Positions 20,604 to 31,608 of a stretch of DNA of 64,000 nucleotides are shown piece after piece. Numbering within the stretch: position 1 is the stretch's first letter; every line of letters starts with the position of its first letter. The translations under genes were made by a program, and so were the position numbers. This DNA is from Asterias rubens. Lineage: Eukaryota > Echinodermata > Asteroidea > Forcipulatida > Asteriidae. The DNA lies in contig NC_047066.1 of the NCBI RefSeq assembly GCF_902459465.1, positions 11,101,047 through 11,165,046 of the forward strand, read 5' to 3'. Below the pieces are notes generated by a model, which had not been told where the DNA came from, did not search any database, and saw only the letters and a list, made by a program, of their open reading frames with translations.

Positions 20604-21770
20604 ATGGGTTCAAACGTGGCATTAAGTGACTGCAGTGCTTCTTATAACATCACTGAGGAGACAGTTTCTGAGTGGCTTTTTACTCCAGCAGACACCATCA
20701 TTATTACCGTCATCACACCTATCATCATGGCTCTTGGTCTCATCAACAACTCTACTTTTCTATTTGTAATTTTCCGTTCTCCAAAACTGAGATCTGAAAC
20801 TAATATTTACTTGGCACATTTGGCAATGGCTGATCTTCTGTACCTGATTTTGAGTGTTTTCCACGATCTCATTATGTACAAAACAGGGCCCACAATAAGA
20901 GGAAGTGTTATCTGGGGCACATTTCTTATGAGCTCAGCAGAATGCATCTGCTTTATAATAGTGACAAATACTGGTTATTTTGCATCAATTGTATTTCTTA
21001 CCATGGTATCATTTGAGAGATACCTTGCCATGTGCCACCCCTTCAAACATCTGAAAATACGTGGACAGCGTCGAACAAACAAAACAGTGGCAATCTGCTG
21101 GCTGGTGGGGTTGATTTTTTCAGGAATAACCGTTCCTGGCGCAGCTAAACATGCTATTAAATGTCTTCAATGGCCCGATGATGAAATGTACCATGGGTTT
21201 CCATCCACTGTGGCGTCTTGTGGTGCCGTACAGCCATGGGTTATCTACTACACTACACCATTGTTAAATATTCCTTGGCTAATTGCACTGGTTGCCAACA
21301 TTTACATGTTTGTAAAAATCATACAGACATTACACAAGCGCAAGAGTGCCTTAGGTAAGACACAAAGATACAACGAAGCAGTGAATACTCGAAACCAAGT
21401 AGCCAAGATGCTGATTGTCAACGGAGTAGTATTCTTCATCTGCCAGACACCATACCGCGTGATAAGTCTGACTGAATGGGTTAGTCTTTTAGCAAAGATT
21501 CAGGATCCTTTACATGCAAGTCTTGGGCTTGCAAAAGTATGGGTTTCTTTAATTCCTCAGTATGTCAACACCATTGTCAACCCTTTGATCTACGGTGTGA
21601 TGAGTTCTCAATACCGTTCAGCTTTAATAGTTGCCTTTCAGTGCAAGAGAAGATCCAGAAAAAAGGAATTTTCTGCGACCATTTCTTCAAATGTTATCAA
21701 TGCACCTGAGACCGATATGCGATCGTCCAACACAATTAAAGACAATGAAAAGGTGGAAAGCAGACTGTGA
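20604..21770 (+). CDS. class A GPCR 1 (orphan, peptide-receptor-like, single exon)
   Basis: 388-residue seven-transmembrane receptor in one open frame, plasma membrane. Seen: N-glycosylation site NIT at 15-17. TM1 about 31-57. TM2 67-91 with LAHLAMADLLYL. TM3 112-136 with Cys114 (the disulfide position) and E-R-Y 138-140. TM4 161-180; ECL2 cysteines 187 and 206. TM5 216-240; TM6 266-289 with C-Q-T-P at 280-283. TM7 about 312-332 with NPLIY 326-330, followed by MSSQYRSA and a basic, Ser/Thr-rich tail. The start MGSN is shared with three tandem neighbours. TM7 and the start of helix 8 resemble ghrelin/neuromedin U/TRH-type peptide receptors. The genomic style resembles the single-exon surreal-GPCRs of sea urchins, so a chemosensory role is possible. 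Ligand unknown. Its ECL1 is longer than in receptors 2-4. Confidence 0.92.
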   Translation: MGSNVALSDCSASYNITEETVSEWLFTPADTIIITVITPIIMALGLINNSTFLFVIFRSPKLRSETNIYLAHLAMADLLYLILSVFHDLIMYKTGPTIRGSVIWGTFLMSSAECICFIIVTNTGYFASIVFLTMVSFERYLAMCHPFKHLKIRGQRRTNKTVAICWLVGLIFSGITVPGAAKHAIKCLQWPDDEMYHGFPSTVASCGAVQPWVIYYTTPLLNIPWLIALVANIYMFVKIIQTLHKRKSALGKTQRYNEAVNTRNQVAKMLIVNGVVFFICQTPYRVISLTEWVSLLAKIQDPLHASLGLAKVWVSLIPQYVNTIVNPLIYGVMSSQYRSALIVAFQCKRRSRKKEFSATISSNVINAPETDMRSSNTIKDNEKVESRL

Positions 21771-22006
21771 TTGAAAACAACTGAATTTTTGTAAATTGAA
21801 CTGAGGTAAGCCAATTAATTGTCTTGCATCATGATCAACAAGACATTGTTCAGAGAGGTGTAGAATGGTTGGTAACTTTGGAAAGTCTCTAACAAATCAA
21901 TAAGGAAGAAGCAAGAAATGTACTCTAAAGACTTTTGTAAAACTTCATTTTTTGAAACATTTTGTAAAGATTACTTAAAACTGTGCCCTGTTAAACACAT
22001 TATAAA

Positions 22007-22193
22007 ATGCAAAAAACTGTGCAAATATAGATACCAAATAATAAAATAAAAAAATTCACCACAGGGATTAGGGTGTTAAAATAACACAAATACTTTCACA
22101 ACAAATACATTGGTGTTATTTTCACACCCTTAATGTTAATTTTGATTTTCTCTTTGGTATCTATATGTGACAACACATAGTTTTTGCAGTGCA
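22007..22193. mobile_element. palindromic element with TGCAAAAAACT/GTTTTTGCA ends
   Basis: ATGCAAAAAACTGTGC...ATAGATACCAAA faces TTTGGTATCTATATG...AGTTTTTGCAGTGC. Inside, AGGGTGTTAAAATAACAC faces GTGTTATTTTCACACCCT. Decayed relatives lie at the same position behind GPCR 2, 3 and 4 (about 25080, 28362 and 32047) and at about 51340-51410. Confidence 0.65.
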
Positions 22194-23204
22194 AATCCAT
22201 GATTAAGTTGTACTCTGTCTACTTTGTCATTCAATTCAATTCCATCAAATATTTCCACAATATTACAGAACTACATTATGCCTAAATACTGGGTTTTATT
22301 CCATACTTAATTAATATTCAAACATTTTTAAAAGGGCGAAATCCAATGCCACTTCAATTGAATATCAAAGTTAGGAAAGAACCAACAAATATTTGAGAAT
22401 GGGGGAAAAACACTTGAAATGGGACCTAAATATTTCTTACAGATTTATTACAAAAATTGCACTAACTTGCAGATTTGGAGGGTTACTTTAAAATCTTACT
22501 GAAGTTTAATGGCCAGTAGATGGTAACCGTTTGATCACAATTCCACAGCAAACAGGCTTCCAAGCCTAACCAGCTGTGTAACTGATGCTTTCTTCTAAAA
22601 TGTGGAATCAGAGATACTCCACAAGCGAGAAGTTAGATTAATTAGGTTCAGGAAAAATGACAGCTTTATTTTGGAAGATTTGAGGTGATACGAATATTAG
22701 ATATGAAGTAGTTTAGTACTTTACCAACAGATGGAAAAGGTGATAGAAGTATGCTTCTTTCATGTATAACAGTCATCAGACCTTTTCTTCTAAAATGTGG
22801 AATCAGAAAGACTGCACAAGTGAGAAGTTGGAATGATGAGGTTCAGAAGAAAAAAAAACCCAGCTTGGGTAACTTAATGACTTTAATCAAAACCTAAAAG
22901 TGGCTTAACTCTACATATAGTGACAAGGGTCTGATGAGAGTTGAATGAAGCATGGCTCTATCACTGTTGGTAAATTACTACACTATTTCAATCACCGACT
23001 CACCCCAAAACTTCCAAAATCAATTGCTTACAGACTTCTACACGAACCCATGAACTCTTAGCATCCGGTGTCGGGTCAACCAGAGTATTTTTTTACAAGG
23101 GTCGAAACGTTTTAGTGTTGATTTTGATGAAAAGAGTCCTTGAGTATTTATTACTTGTGAGAACTGTTCATGAGCTTTAATTTTGTTTAACATTAGCCAA
23201 TCAA

Positions 23205-23713
23205 TTACTAATTGACAGAGCACAATCCAAGCGAGATCATTATTAGATACTGCATCACTTTGACCATTATAAAACAACAAAAGAGAACCTCATTGCTGCA
23301 CTTAGTGCGTCAATACATTATTTATATAAGAAATCAATCAAGGCGAAGTTGAACTCAGATAGAGCAGGCAACTACTAGCTGTACAATGCTCCTTTCTCCA
23401 TAAACCTTGTGCGGGAAGGTATAGTTGGACGCGTACAGACTACGACTGCGATTCTTGATATCAAACAGTTATCAATGTTCAATCAATACAAACACAGAGC
23501 GTTTGCTTTTTTAACTAGACTAAGACAAACGTAAAACAGTCTTACACAAATGGGATATGAAGTTGTTGCTGATGTTATTTGTCTCGTTTTGCATTCTTCA
23601 AACCGAACCCCTGCAAGACATCTTAATGCAACTAAAAAGAAAAACTTCAATCCAAGTAAAGTGACTAGTGTCGACCTCAATTCACCAATAAACTCTGCAT
23701 GGATAAAGCCAAC
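23205..23713 (+). promoter_or_regulatory. conserved upstream region of GPCR 2
   Basis: Shares ATTGACAGAGCACAA, AAACAGTCT, CTGCAAGACATCTT and CACCAATAAAC with the region before GPCR 1. Putative promoter and leader. Confidence 0.45.
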
Positions 23714-24859
23714 ATGGGTTCGAACGTGGCATCAAGTGACTGCAGTGCTTTTACAAACATCACTGAGGAGACAGTTTCTGAGTGGCTTTTTACTCCAGCA
23801 GACTCCATCATTATTACCGGCATCATACCGATTATCATGGCTCTTGGTCTCATCAACAACTTTACTTTTCTATTTGTGGTTTTCCGTTCTCCAAAAATGA
23901 GATCTGAAACTATTATGTACTTGACACATTTGGCAGTCGCTGATCTTCTGTACCTGTTTATGGGTGCCGGATCGAAGCTCGGAAAGTACAAAACAGCGCC
24001 AGTTATTGGAGGCACTTTTCTTAAGAACTCAGCAGAATGCATCTGCTTTTTTTTAGTTATTAATACTTGCTATTTTGCATCGATTGCTTTTGTTACCATG
24101 GTTTCGTTCGAGAGATACATTGCCCTGTGCCATCCCATCAAACATCTGAAAATACGTGGACGGCGTCGAACAAACAAAACAGTGGCGATCTGCTGGCTGG
24201 TTGGGTTAATGTTTTCAGGAATAACATTACCTGGCGCAGCTAAACATGCTACTAAATGTCTCCAATGGCCCGATGATGACAAGTACCATGGGTTTCCATC
24301 CACTGTGGCGTCTTGTGGTGCCGTACAGCCATGGGTTATCTACTTCACTAAACCATTGTTAAATATTCCTTGGCTAATTGCGCTGGTTGCCAACATTTAC
24401 ATGTTTGTTAAAATCATACAGACATTACACAAGCGCAGGAGTGCCTTAGGTAAGACACAAAGATACAACGAAGCAGTGCATACTCGAAACCAAGTAGCCA
24501 AGATGCTGATTGTCAACGGAGTAGTATTCTTCATCTGCCAGACACCATACCGCGTGATAAGTCTGACCTCATGGGTTAGTCTTTTAGCAAAGATTCAGGA
24601 TCCTTTACACGCAAGTCTTGGGCTTGCAAAAGTATGGGTTTCTTTAATTCCTCAGTATGTCAACACCATTGTCAACCCTTTGATCTACGGTGTGATGAGT
24701 TCTCAATACCGTTCAGCTTTAATTGTTGCCTTTCAGTGCAAGAGAAGATCCAGAAATAAGGAAGTTTCTGCAACCATTTCTTCAAATGTTTTCAACGCAC
24801 TCCAGATGCAATCGTTCGACACATTTAACGACAGTATGAAGATGGAAAGCAGAGTGTGA
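23714..24859 (+). CDS. class A GPCR 2 (orphan, single exon)
   Basis: 381 residues from the MGSN start used by its paralogues; an in-frame ATG lies 15 bp earlier (23699) but adds only five unshared residues. Seen: NIT 15-17. TM1 31-57. TM2 with THLAVADLLYL. A compressed ECL1 (GAGSKLGKYKTAPVIGG). TM3 with C-I-C before E-R-Y 133-135. TM6 with C-Q-T-P. TM7 with NPLIY 321-325. From residue 60 to the C terminus it is almost identical to GPCR 3. The position after SLT in TM6/ECL3 is Ser where paralogues have Glu. An AATAAA (24859-24864) begins on the last base of the stop codon. Confidence 0.92.
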   Translation: MGSNVASSDCSAFTNITEETVSEWLFTPADSIIITGIIPIIMALGLINNFTFLFVVFRSPKMRSETIMYLTHLAVADLLYLFMGAGSKLGKYKTAPVIGGTFLKNSAECICFFLVINTCYFASIAFVTMVSFERYIALCHPIKHLKIRGRRRTNKTVAICWLVGLMFSGITLPGAAKHATKCLQWPDDDKYHGFPSTVASCGAVQPWVIYFTKPLLNIPWLIALVANIYMFVKIIQTLHKRRSALGKTQRYNEAVHTRNQVAKMLIVNGVVFFICQTPYRVISLTSWVSLLAKIQDPLHASLGLAKVWVSLIPQYVNTIVNPLIYGVMSSQYRSALIVAFQCKRRSRNKEVSATISSNVFNALQMQSFDTFNDSMKMESRV

Positions 24860-26994
24860 ATAAAATTGATGAATTTTTCAAAATTCAAATGTAAGCATCA
24901 TGATCAACAGGAAGTTGTTCATATTCAGAGGTGTGGAATGATGGGTAAGTTTGGAAAGTCTCTAACAATTCAATAAGGAAGAAGCAAGGAACGTCCTCTA
25001 AAGACCTTTATCTGATGAAACATTTTGTGAAATTTATTTAAAACTGTGCACTGTGTTACACATTATTGTACATGTGTACAATGCAAAATCTGTCTCACAT
25101 AGATACCAAATAAGGATCGAAACTTTACACAATAGGATGTTAATACATGTACAGTATAACACTTATACTGCGAAAGCAATTTACAAGGGGCTTAACATTA
25201 GATTTTAATTGCGCCTCTTTCTTGAATCTAGACGGACAGCACCTACATTATGGCGTTAATTTTACATGGTCACTAATCTACAGTGTATGTCCATATTTAG
25301 TTTACTTAGTGTACTTTGTCGTTTTGCATGTACTGGGTGTTTTTCAACACATGATTCATATATGTACAAGTATCAACATTTAGTGCAATCATAATTGAAT
25401 ATCAACAAAAGTCAGGCAGGAACTTAACATTTTCTGTATAAGGGGAAAAACATACTTAAAATGTGACGTCAAAAAAAAAATCTTTTTTTTATAAAAAGTG
25501 CACTTCAAGACTTGGAGGGGAACTTTTTAGCTTTTGTTGAACAGCTGGTGGATGGGAAAAGTTTGTTCACTTCTGTGTCTTGCATGTCAATGAGTGTTGC
25601 TGCTGTGTTTCTTTCAAAGTGGAGTCAAAGAGATTACACATCTCAGAAGCTAGAAAGATTAAAGTTGAAGCAAAAAAAACAGATAAGCGCCTGGTGGCTT
25701 AACTTTACATAAAGTGGCAAGGGAATGATGACTGTAATTTCTTGAAAGAAGCATGGTTCAATCACCTTTTATTCCTTATACAATTTTTTTCATGAGCTTT
25801 ACTTTTCAAAGCTATGTTTTTAAAAGCACTCGACATTACACCCGACATTGGTAATTACTCAAAATAATTGTTAGCTTAGCAAATTTACTTGGTAGTGGGC
25901 AATGGAGAGCTGTTGATAGTATAAAACTTTGTGAGAAACGGCTCCCTCTGAAATAACGTAGTTTTTGAGAAAGAAGTAATTTCTCACTAAAACATTTGAA
26001 TTGAATTTGACGTGTCAAATTCAAGCATTTGAAAGCACACAACTTGTGCGACAAGGGTGTTTATTCGCTCGAAACTTGACGACCAATTGAGCTCAAAGTT
26101 CCACAGATTTGTTTTGTTATGCATATGAGATACACCAAGTGAAAAGACAAGTATTTGAGCAATTACCAAAGGTCGAGTGCCTTAGGTATTAAAAAAAAAT
26201 GTTTTTAAATCTACAAATCTTTGTTTGTTTGACATTTACAAGTCACTTACATGTACTTATTGACAGAATACAATCTAAACAAGATCATTATTAAGCAATG
26301 CATCAACATTTGACAGTGATAAAGCAACAAAAGAGTAGACTACCTCATTGCTGTACTTAGTGAGTCAATAAAGTCTTTATTTAGATAAAGCACATGAGGC
26401 AAGAATGTACTTTGAAGTAGACAACTACTATGTACAAGACTCGTTTCCTCCATACTCTTGAACAGGAAGGCACACACAGTTGGACACGTCCAGTCTACAT
26501 TTCTTAATATCATTACTTGATTGTGATATCTCGTTACTCCGAGATGAAGTCTGCGCAAACAACTGCCTCCCTATATTCAATAGACATTCTTCACCTTAAT
26601 AGCAGATGTGCAGAAGATCCTTGAACGTATAAAAACCAAATCGTGACGGCACAGAGATTTTTAATGATTTGATGAATTCTTCAAAGAGAACCACAGTGGC
26701 AAAATAATGGGATTGTTGATATAATCCATGTGGGCATATTTAAAAAGTCTTCTCCGATAGGGCCTATTCAAAGGACAGAAATACAACAGCACAAAGGTAT
26801 GGCTTTTGAAACTTTACTATAACAATATAAGCAAAAACAGTCTATCAGCAAGTTGGAGTCTGATGTTAATTGTCTTCAAGCGAAATCCGCAAGACATCTT
26901 TATTGCAACTTGGAAAAAAGACTTCCTTGTAAGTATAAGTGACCACCAGTGACGTGTAGGATTTCATCGTTAAACTTTTAGAGGATATAACAGC
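24860..26994. other. duplicated spacer, copy 1
   Basis: Nearly the same sequence as 28144-30298. It contains the decayed palindromic element (about 25080-25150), a MITE-A copy (25819-26188), and the upstream region of GPCR 3 (about 26257-26994: ATTGACAGAATACAATC, AAGACATCTTTATTGC, GACCACCAGTGACGTG). Open frames such as 25512-25712 occur in both copies but show no protein-family signal. Confidence 0.75.
25819..26188 (-). mobile_element. MITE-A copy (in duplicated spacer 1)
   Basis: TTTTAAAAGCACTCGACATT ... CAATTACCAAAGGTCGAGTG. The terminal repeats differ from the usual GTGGACAC but match each other (CACTCGAC/GTCGAGTG). Same insertion as 29129-29498. Confidence 0.8.
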
Positions 26995-28143
26995 ATGGGT
27001 TCAAATATGACTTCAAGTGATGACTGCAGTGCTTTTACAAACATCACTGAGGACAAAGTTGCTCGGTGGCTTTTTACTCCAGCAGACACCATCATTATTA
27101 CCGTCATCATACCGATCATCATGGCTCTTGGGTTCATCAACAACTCTACTTTTCTATTTGTAATTTTACGTTCTCCAAAAATGAGATCTGAAACTATTAG
27201 GTACTTGACACATTTGGCAGTCGCTGATCTTCTGTACCTGTTTATGGGTGCCGGATCCAAGCTCGGAAAGTACAAAACAGCGCCAGTTATTGGAGGCACT
27301 TTTCTTAAGAACTCAGCAGAATGCATCTGCTTTTTTTTAGTTATTAATACTTGCTATTTTGCATCGATTGCTTTTGTTACCATGGTTTCGTTCGAGAGAT
27401 ACATTGCCCTGTGCCATCCCATCAAACATCTGAAAATACGTGGACGGCGTCGAACGAACAAAACAGTGGCGATCTGCTGGCTGGTTGGGTTAATTTTTTC
27501 AGGATTAACATTACCTGGCTCAGCTAAACATGTTATTAAATGTCTTCAATGGCCCGATGATGACAAGTACCATGGGTTCCCATCCACTGTGGCGTCTTGT
27601 GGTGCCATACAACCATGGGTTATCTACTTCACTAAACCATTGTTAAATATTCCTTGGCTAATTGCGCTGGTTGCCAACATTTACATGTTTGTTAAAATCA
27701 TACAGACATTACACAAGCGCAGGAGTGCCTTAGGTAAGACACAAAGATACAACGAAGCAGTGCATACTCGAAACCAAGTAGCCAAGATGCTGATTGTCAA
27801 TGGAGTAGTATTCTTCATCTGCCAGACACCATACCGCGTGATAAGTCTGACTGAATGGGTTAGTCTTTTAGCAAAGATTCAGGATCCTTTACACGCAAGT
27901 CTTGGGCTTGCAAAGTTATGGGTTTCTTTAATTCCTCAGTATGTCAACACCATTGTCAACCCTTTGATCTACGGTGTGATGAGTTCACAATACCGTTCAG
28001 CTTTAATAGTTGCCTTTCAGTGCAAGAGAAGATCCAGAAATAAGGAAGTTTCTGCAACCATTTCTTCAAATGTTTTCAACGCACTCCAGATGCAATCGTT
28101 CGACACATTTAACGACAGTATGAAGATGGAAAGCAGAGTGTGA
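26995..28143 (+). CDS. class A GPCR 3 (orphan, single exon, mosaic)
   Basis: 382 residues; same architecture as GPCR 2 with E-R-Y after TM3, C-Q-T-P in TM6 and NPLIY in TM7. Residues 1 to about 60 (MGSNMTSSDDC, ITEDKV, TIIITVIIPI, VILRSP) follow GPCR 4. From THLAVADLLYLFMGAG to the end (FNALQMQSFDTF...MKMESRV) it follows GPCR 2, apart from a few sites such as CGAIQ. It therefore looks like a product of unequal exchange or gene conversion inside the coding region near 27170-27200. AATAAA at 28143-28148 overlaps the stop codon. Confidence 0.92.
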   Translation: MGSNMTSSDDCSAFTNITEDKVARWLFTPADTIIITVIIPIIMALGFINNSTFLFVILRSPKMRSETIRYLTHLAVADLLYLFMGAGSKLGKYKTAPVIGGTFLKNSAECICFFLVINTCYFASIAFVTMVSFERYIALCHPIKHLKIRGRRRTNKTVAICWLVGLIFSGLTLPGSAKHVIKCLQWPDDDKYHGFPSTVASCGAIQPWVIYFTKPLLNIPWLIALVANIYMFVKIIQTLHKRRSALGKTQRYNEAVHTRNQVAKMLIVNGVVFFICQTPYRVISLTEWVSLLAKIQDPLHASLGLAKLWVSLIPQYVNTIVNPLIYGVMSSQYRSALIVAFQCKRRSRNKEVSATISSNVFNALQMQSFDTFNDSMKMESRV

Positions 28144-30298
28144 ATAAAATTGATGAATTTTTGAAAACTCAAATGTAAGCATCATGATCAACAGGAAGTT
28201 GTTCATATTCAGAGGTGTGGAATGATGGGTAAGTTTGGAAAGTCTCTAACAATTCAATAAGGAAGAAGCAAGGAATGTCCTCTAAAGACCTTTATCTGAT
28301 GAAACATTTTGTGAAATTTATTTAAAACTGTGCACTGTGTTACACATTATTGTACATGTGTACAATGCAAAATCTGTCTCACATAGATACCAAATAAGGA
28401 TCGAAACTTTACACAATAGGATGTTAATACATGTACAGTATAACACTTATACTACAAAAGCAATTTACAAAGGGCTAAACACCATTATATTTAAATTTCG
28501 CCTCTTTCTTGAATCTAGACGGACAGCACCTACATTATGGCGTTAATTTTACATGGTCACTAATCTACAGTGTATGTCCATATTTAGTTTACTTAGTGTA
28601 CATGTACTTTGTCGTTTTGCATGTACTGGGTGTTATTCAACACATGATTCATATATGTACAAGTATCAACATTTAGTGCAATCATAATTGAATATCAACA
28701 AAAGTCAGGCAGGAACTTAACATTTTCTGTATAAGGGGAAAAACAAACTTAAAATGTGACGTCAAATAAAAATTTCTTTTTTTTATAAAAGGTGCACTTC
28801 AAGATTTGGAGGGGAACTTTTTAGCTTTTGTTGAACAGCTGGTGGATGGGAAAAGTTTGTTCACTTCTCGGCAGCAAACTGTGTCTTGCATGTCAAGGAG
28901 TGTTGCTGCTGTGTTTCTTTCAAAGTGGAGTCAAAGAGATTACACATCTCAGAAGCTAGAAAGATTAAAGTTGAAGCAAAAAAACAGATAAGCGCCTGGT
29001 GTAAGCGCTTAATTTTACATAAAGTGGCAAGGGAATGATGACTGTAATTTCTTGAAAGAAGCATGGTTCAATCCCCTTTTATTCCTTATACAAATTTTTT
29101 CACGAGCTTTAGTTTTCAAAGCTATGTTTTTAAAGGCACTTGACATTACACTCGACATTGGTAATTACTCAAAATAATTGTTAGCATAGCAAATTTACCT
29201 GGTAATGGGCAATGGAGAGCTGTTGATAGTATAACACTTTGTGAGAAACGGCTCCCTCTGAAATAACGTAGTTTTTGAGAATGAAGTAATTTCTCACTAA
29301 AATATTTGAACTGAATTTGAGGTGTCAAATTCAAGCATCTGAAAGCACACAACTTGTGCGACAAGGGTGTTTATTCTCTCAAAACTTGACGACCAATTGA
29401 GCTCAAAGTTTCACAGATTTGTTATGTTATGCTTATGAGACACACCAAGTGAAAAGACAAGTATTTGAGCAATTACCAAAGGTCGAGTGCCTTAGGTATT
29501 AAAAAAAAAATGTTTTTAAATCTCTAAATCTTTGTTTGTTTGACATTTACAAGTCACTTACTTATTGACAGAATACAATCTAAACAAGATCATTATTAAG
29601 CAATGCATCAACATTTGACAGTGATAAAGCAATAAATAGTAGACTACCTCATTGCTGTACTTAGTGAGTCAATAAAGTCTTTATTTAGATAAAGCACATG
29701 AGGCGAGAATGTACTTTGAAGCAGACAACTACTGTGTACAAGACTCGTTTTCTCATTACTCTTGAACAAGAAGGCACACAGTTGGACACGTTCAGTCTAC
29801 GTTTCTTAATATCATTACTTGATTGTGATATCTCGTTACCCCGAGATGAAGTCGGCGCAAACAACTGCCTCCCTGTATTCAATAGACATTCTTCACCTTA
29901 ATAGCAGATGTGCAGAAGATCCTTGAACGTATGACAACCAAATTGTGACGGCACAGAGATTTTAAATGATTTGATGAATTCTTCAAAGAGAACCACAGTG
30001 GCAAAAATAATGGGATTGTTGATATAATCTATGTGGGCATATTTAAAAAGTCTTCTCCGATAGGGCCTATTCAAAGGACAGAAATACAACAGCACAAAGG
30101 TATGGCTTTTGAAACTTTACTATAACAATATAAGCAAAAACAGTCTATCAGCAAGTTGGAAATCTGATGTTAATTGTCTTCAAGCCAAATCTGCAAGACA
30201 TCTTTATTGCAACTTGGAAAAAAGACTTCCTTGTAAGTATAAGTGACCACCAGTGACGTGTAGGATTTCATCGTTAAACTTTTAGAGGATATAACAGC
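28144..30298. other. duplicated spacer, copy 2
   Basis: Copy of 24860-26994 with small indels, for example CGGCAGCAAACTG inserted near 28869. Holds the decayed palindromic element (28362 on), MITE-A (29129-29498), and the upstream region of GPCR 4 (about 29561-30298). Confidence 0.75.
29129..29498 (-). mobile_element. MITE-A copy (in duplicated spacer 2)
   Basis: Orthologous position to 25819-26188 with the same CGAC-variant ends, so it was present before the segment duplicated. Confidence 0.8.
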
Positions 30299-31453
30299 AT
30301 GGGTTCAAATATGACTTCAACTGATGACTGCAGTGCTTTTACAAACATCACTGAGGACAAAGTTTCCCGGTGGCTTTTTACTCCAGCAGACACCATCATT
30401 ATTACCGTCATCATACCAATCATCATGGGTCTTGGTCTCATCAACAACTTTACTTTTCTATTTGTAATTTTACGTTCTCCAAAAATGAGATCTGAAACTA
30501 TTATTTACTTGGCACATTTGGCAGTCGCTGATCTTCTCTACCTGATCTTGGGTGCTACATCTAAGCTTGGAAAGTACAAAACAGCACCAGTTATTGGAGG
30601 CACTTTTCAAAGAAGCTCAGCAGAATGCATCTGCCTTCAGACAGTAATAAATACTGGTTATTTTGCATCAATTGCTTTTGTTACCATGGTATCATTTGAG
30701 AGATACCTTGCCATGTGCCATCCCATCAAACATTTGAAAATACGTGGACAGCGTCGAACAAACAAAACAGTGGCGATCTGCTGGCTGGTGGGGTTAATTT
30801 TTTCAGGAATAACAGTGCCTGGCGCAGCTAAACATGCTACTAAATGTCTTCAATGGCCCGATGATGACAAGTACCATGGTTTCCCATCCACTGTGGCGTC
30901 TTGTGGTGCTATACAGCCATGGGTAATCTACATCACTAAACCATTGTTAAATGTTCCTTGGCTAATTGCGCTGGTTGCCAACATTTACATGTTTGTAAAA
31001 ATCATACAGACATTACACAAGCGCAAGAGTGCCTTAGGTAAGACACAAAGATACAACGAAGCAGTGAATACTCAGAACCAAGTAGCCAAGATGCTGATTG
31101 TCAATGGAGTAGTATTCTTCATCTGCCAGACACCATACCGCGTGATAAGTCTGACTGAATGGGTTAGTCTCTTAGCACAGATTCCAGATCCTATATACGC
31201 AAGACTGGGGCTTGCAAAGTTATGGGTTTCTTTAATTCCTCAGTCTGTCAACACCATTGTCAACCCTTTGATCTACGGTGGGATGAGTTCTCAGTATCGC
31301 TCAGCTTTAATAATCACGTTTTGCAGCAAAAGAAGATCCAAAAATAAGGAAGTTTCTGCAACCATTCATCTCCATGTTTTAACTGCACCTGAGACTGATG
31401 TGCGATTCACCAACACATTCAAAGACGATAAGAATGTGGAAAGCAGACTGTGA
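30299..31453 (+). CDS. class A GPCR 4 (orphan, single exon)
   Basis: 384 residues with the family layout: ITEDKV N terminus, TM2 LAHLAVADLLYL, TM3 with CICLQTVINTGYF and E-R-Y, TM6 C-Q-T-P, TM7 NPLIY followed by GGMSSQYRSA. ECL1/TM3 (QRSSAECICLQTV) and TM6-ECL3 (AQIPDPIYARLGLAKLW) differ from GPCR 2 and 3, while TM5 and the start of TM6 are nearly invariant. The C tail (TAPETDVRFTNTFKDDKN...ESRL) follows GPCR 1 rather than its nearer neighbours. AATAAA 31453-31458 overlaps the stop. Confidence 0.92.
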   Translation: MGSNMTSTDDCSAFTNITEDKVSRWLFTPADTIIITVIIPIIMGLGLINNFTFLFVILRSPKMRSETIIYLAHLAVADLLYLILGATSKLGKYKTAPVIGGTFQRSSAECICLQTVINTGYFASIAFVTMVSFERYLAMCHPIKHLKIRGQRRTNKTVAICWLVGLIFSGITVPGAAKHATKCLQWPDDDKYHGFPSTVASCGAIQPWVIYITKPLLNVPWLIALVANIYMFVKIIQTLHKRKSALGKTQRYNEAVNTQNQVAKMLIVNGVVFFICQTPYRVISLTEWVSLLAQIPDPIYARLGLAKLWVSLIPQSVNTIVNPLIYGGMSSQYRSALIITFCSKRRSKNKEVSATIHLHVLTAPETDVRFTNTFKDDKNVESRL

Positions 31454-31608
31454 ATAAAAACAACTGAAATTTGCAAACTCAACCTATAGGTAAGCAAATT
31501 ACATCATGATCAACAGGAAGTTGTTCATATTTGAAGATCAGTGTTGAAGGGTGTGTAATTTTGGAAAGTATCAAACAAATATCATCAAGGAAGAAGAAAA
31601 AACTGTCC

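Larger units (their letters stand above)
21771..23713. other. spacer between GPCR 1 and 2
   Basis: Contains the palindromic element at 22007 and a short duplicated phrase (CTTCTAAAATGTGGAATCAGA at 22590 and 22789, each followed by ACAAG(C/T)GAGAAGTT). Its last roughly 510 bp resemble the upstream regions of the other tandem receptors. No further gene seen. Confidence 0.6.

Noticed and set aside
23550-23900. 116-codon plus-strand frame overlapping the GPCR 2 start
   Set aside because: Out of frame with the receptor, no family signal, and it includes the leader region conserved among the tandem copies.
23677-24303. Minus-strand open frames inside the receptors
   Set aside because: Antisense shadows of the GPCR coding sequence. 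The same shadows recur at 26970-27326, 36451-36936, 44415-44993, 54180-54772 and 60625-61503.
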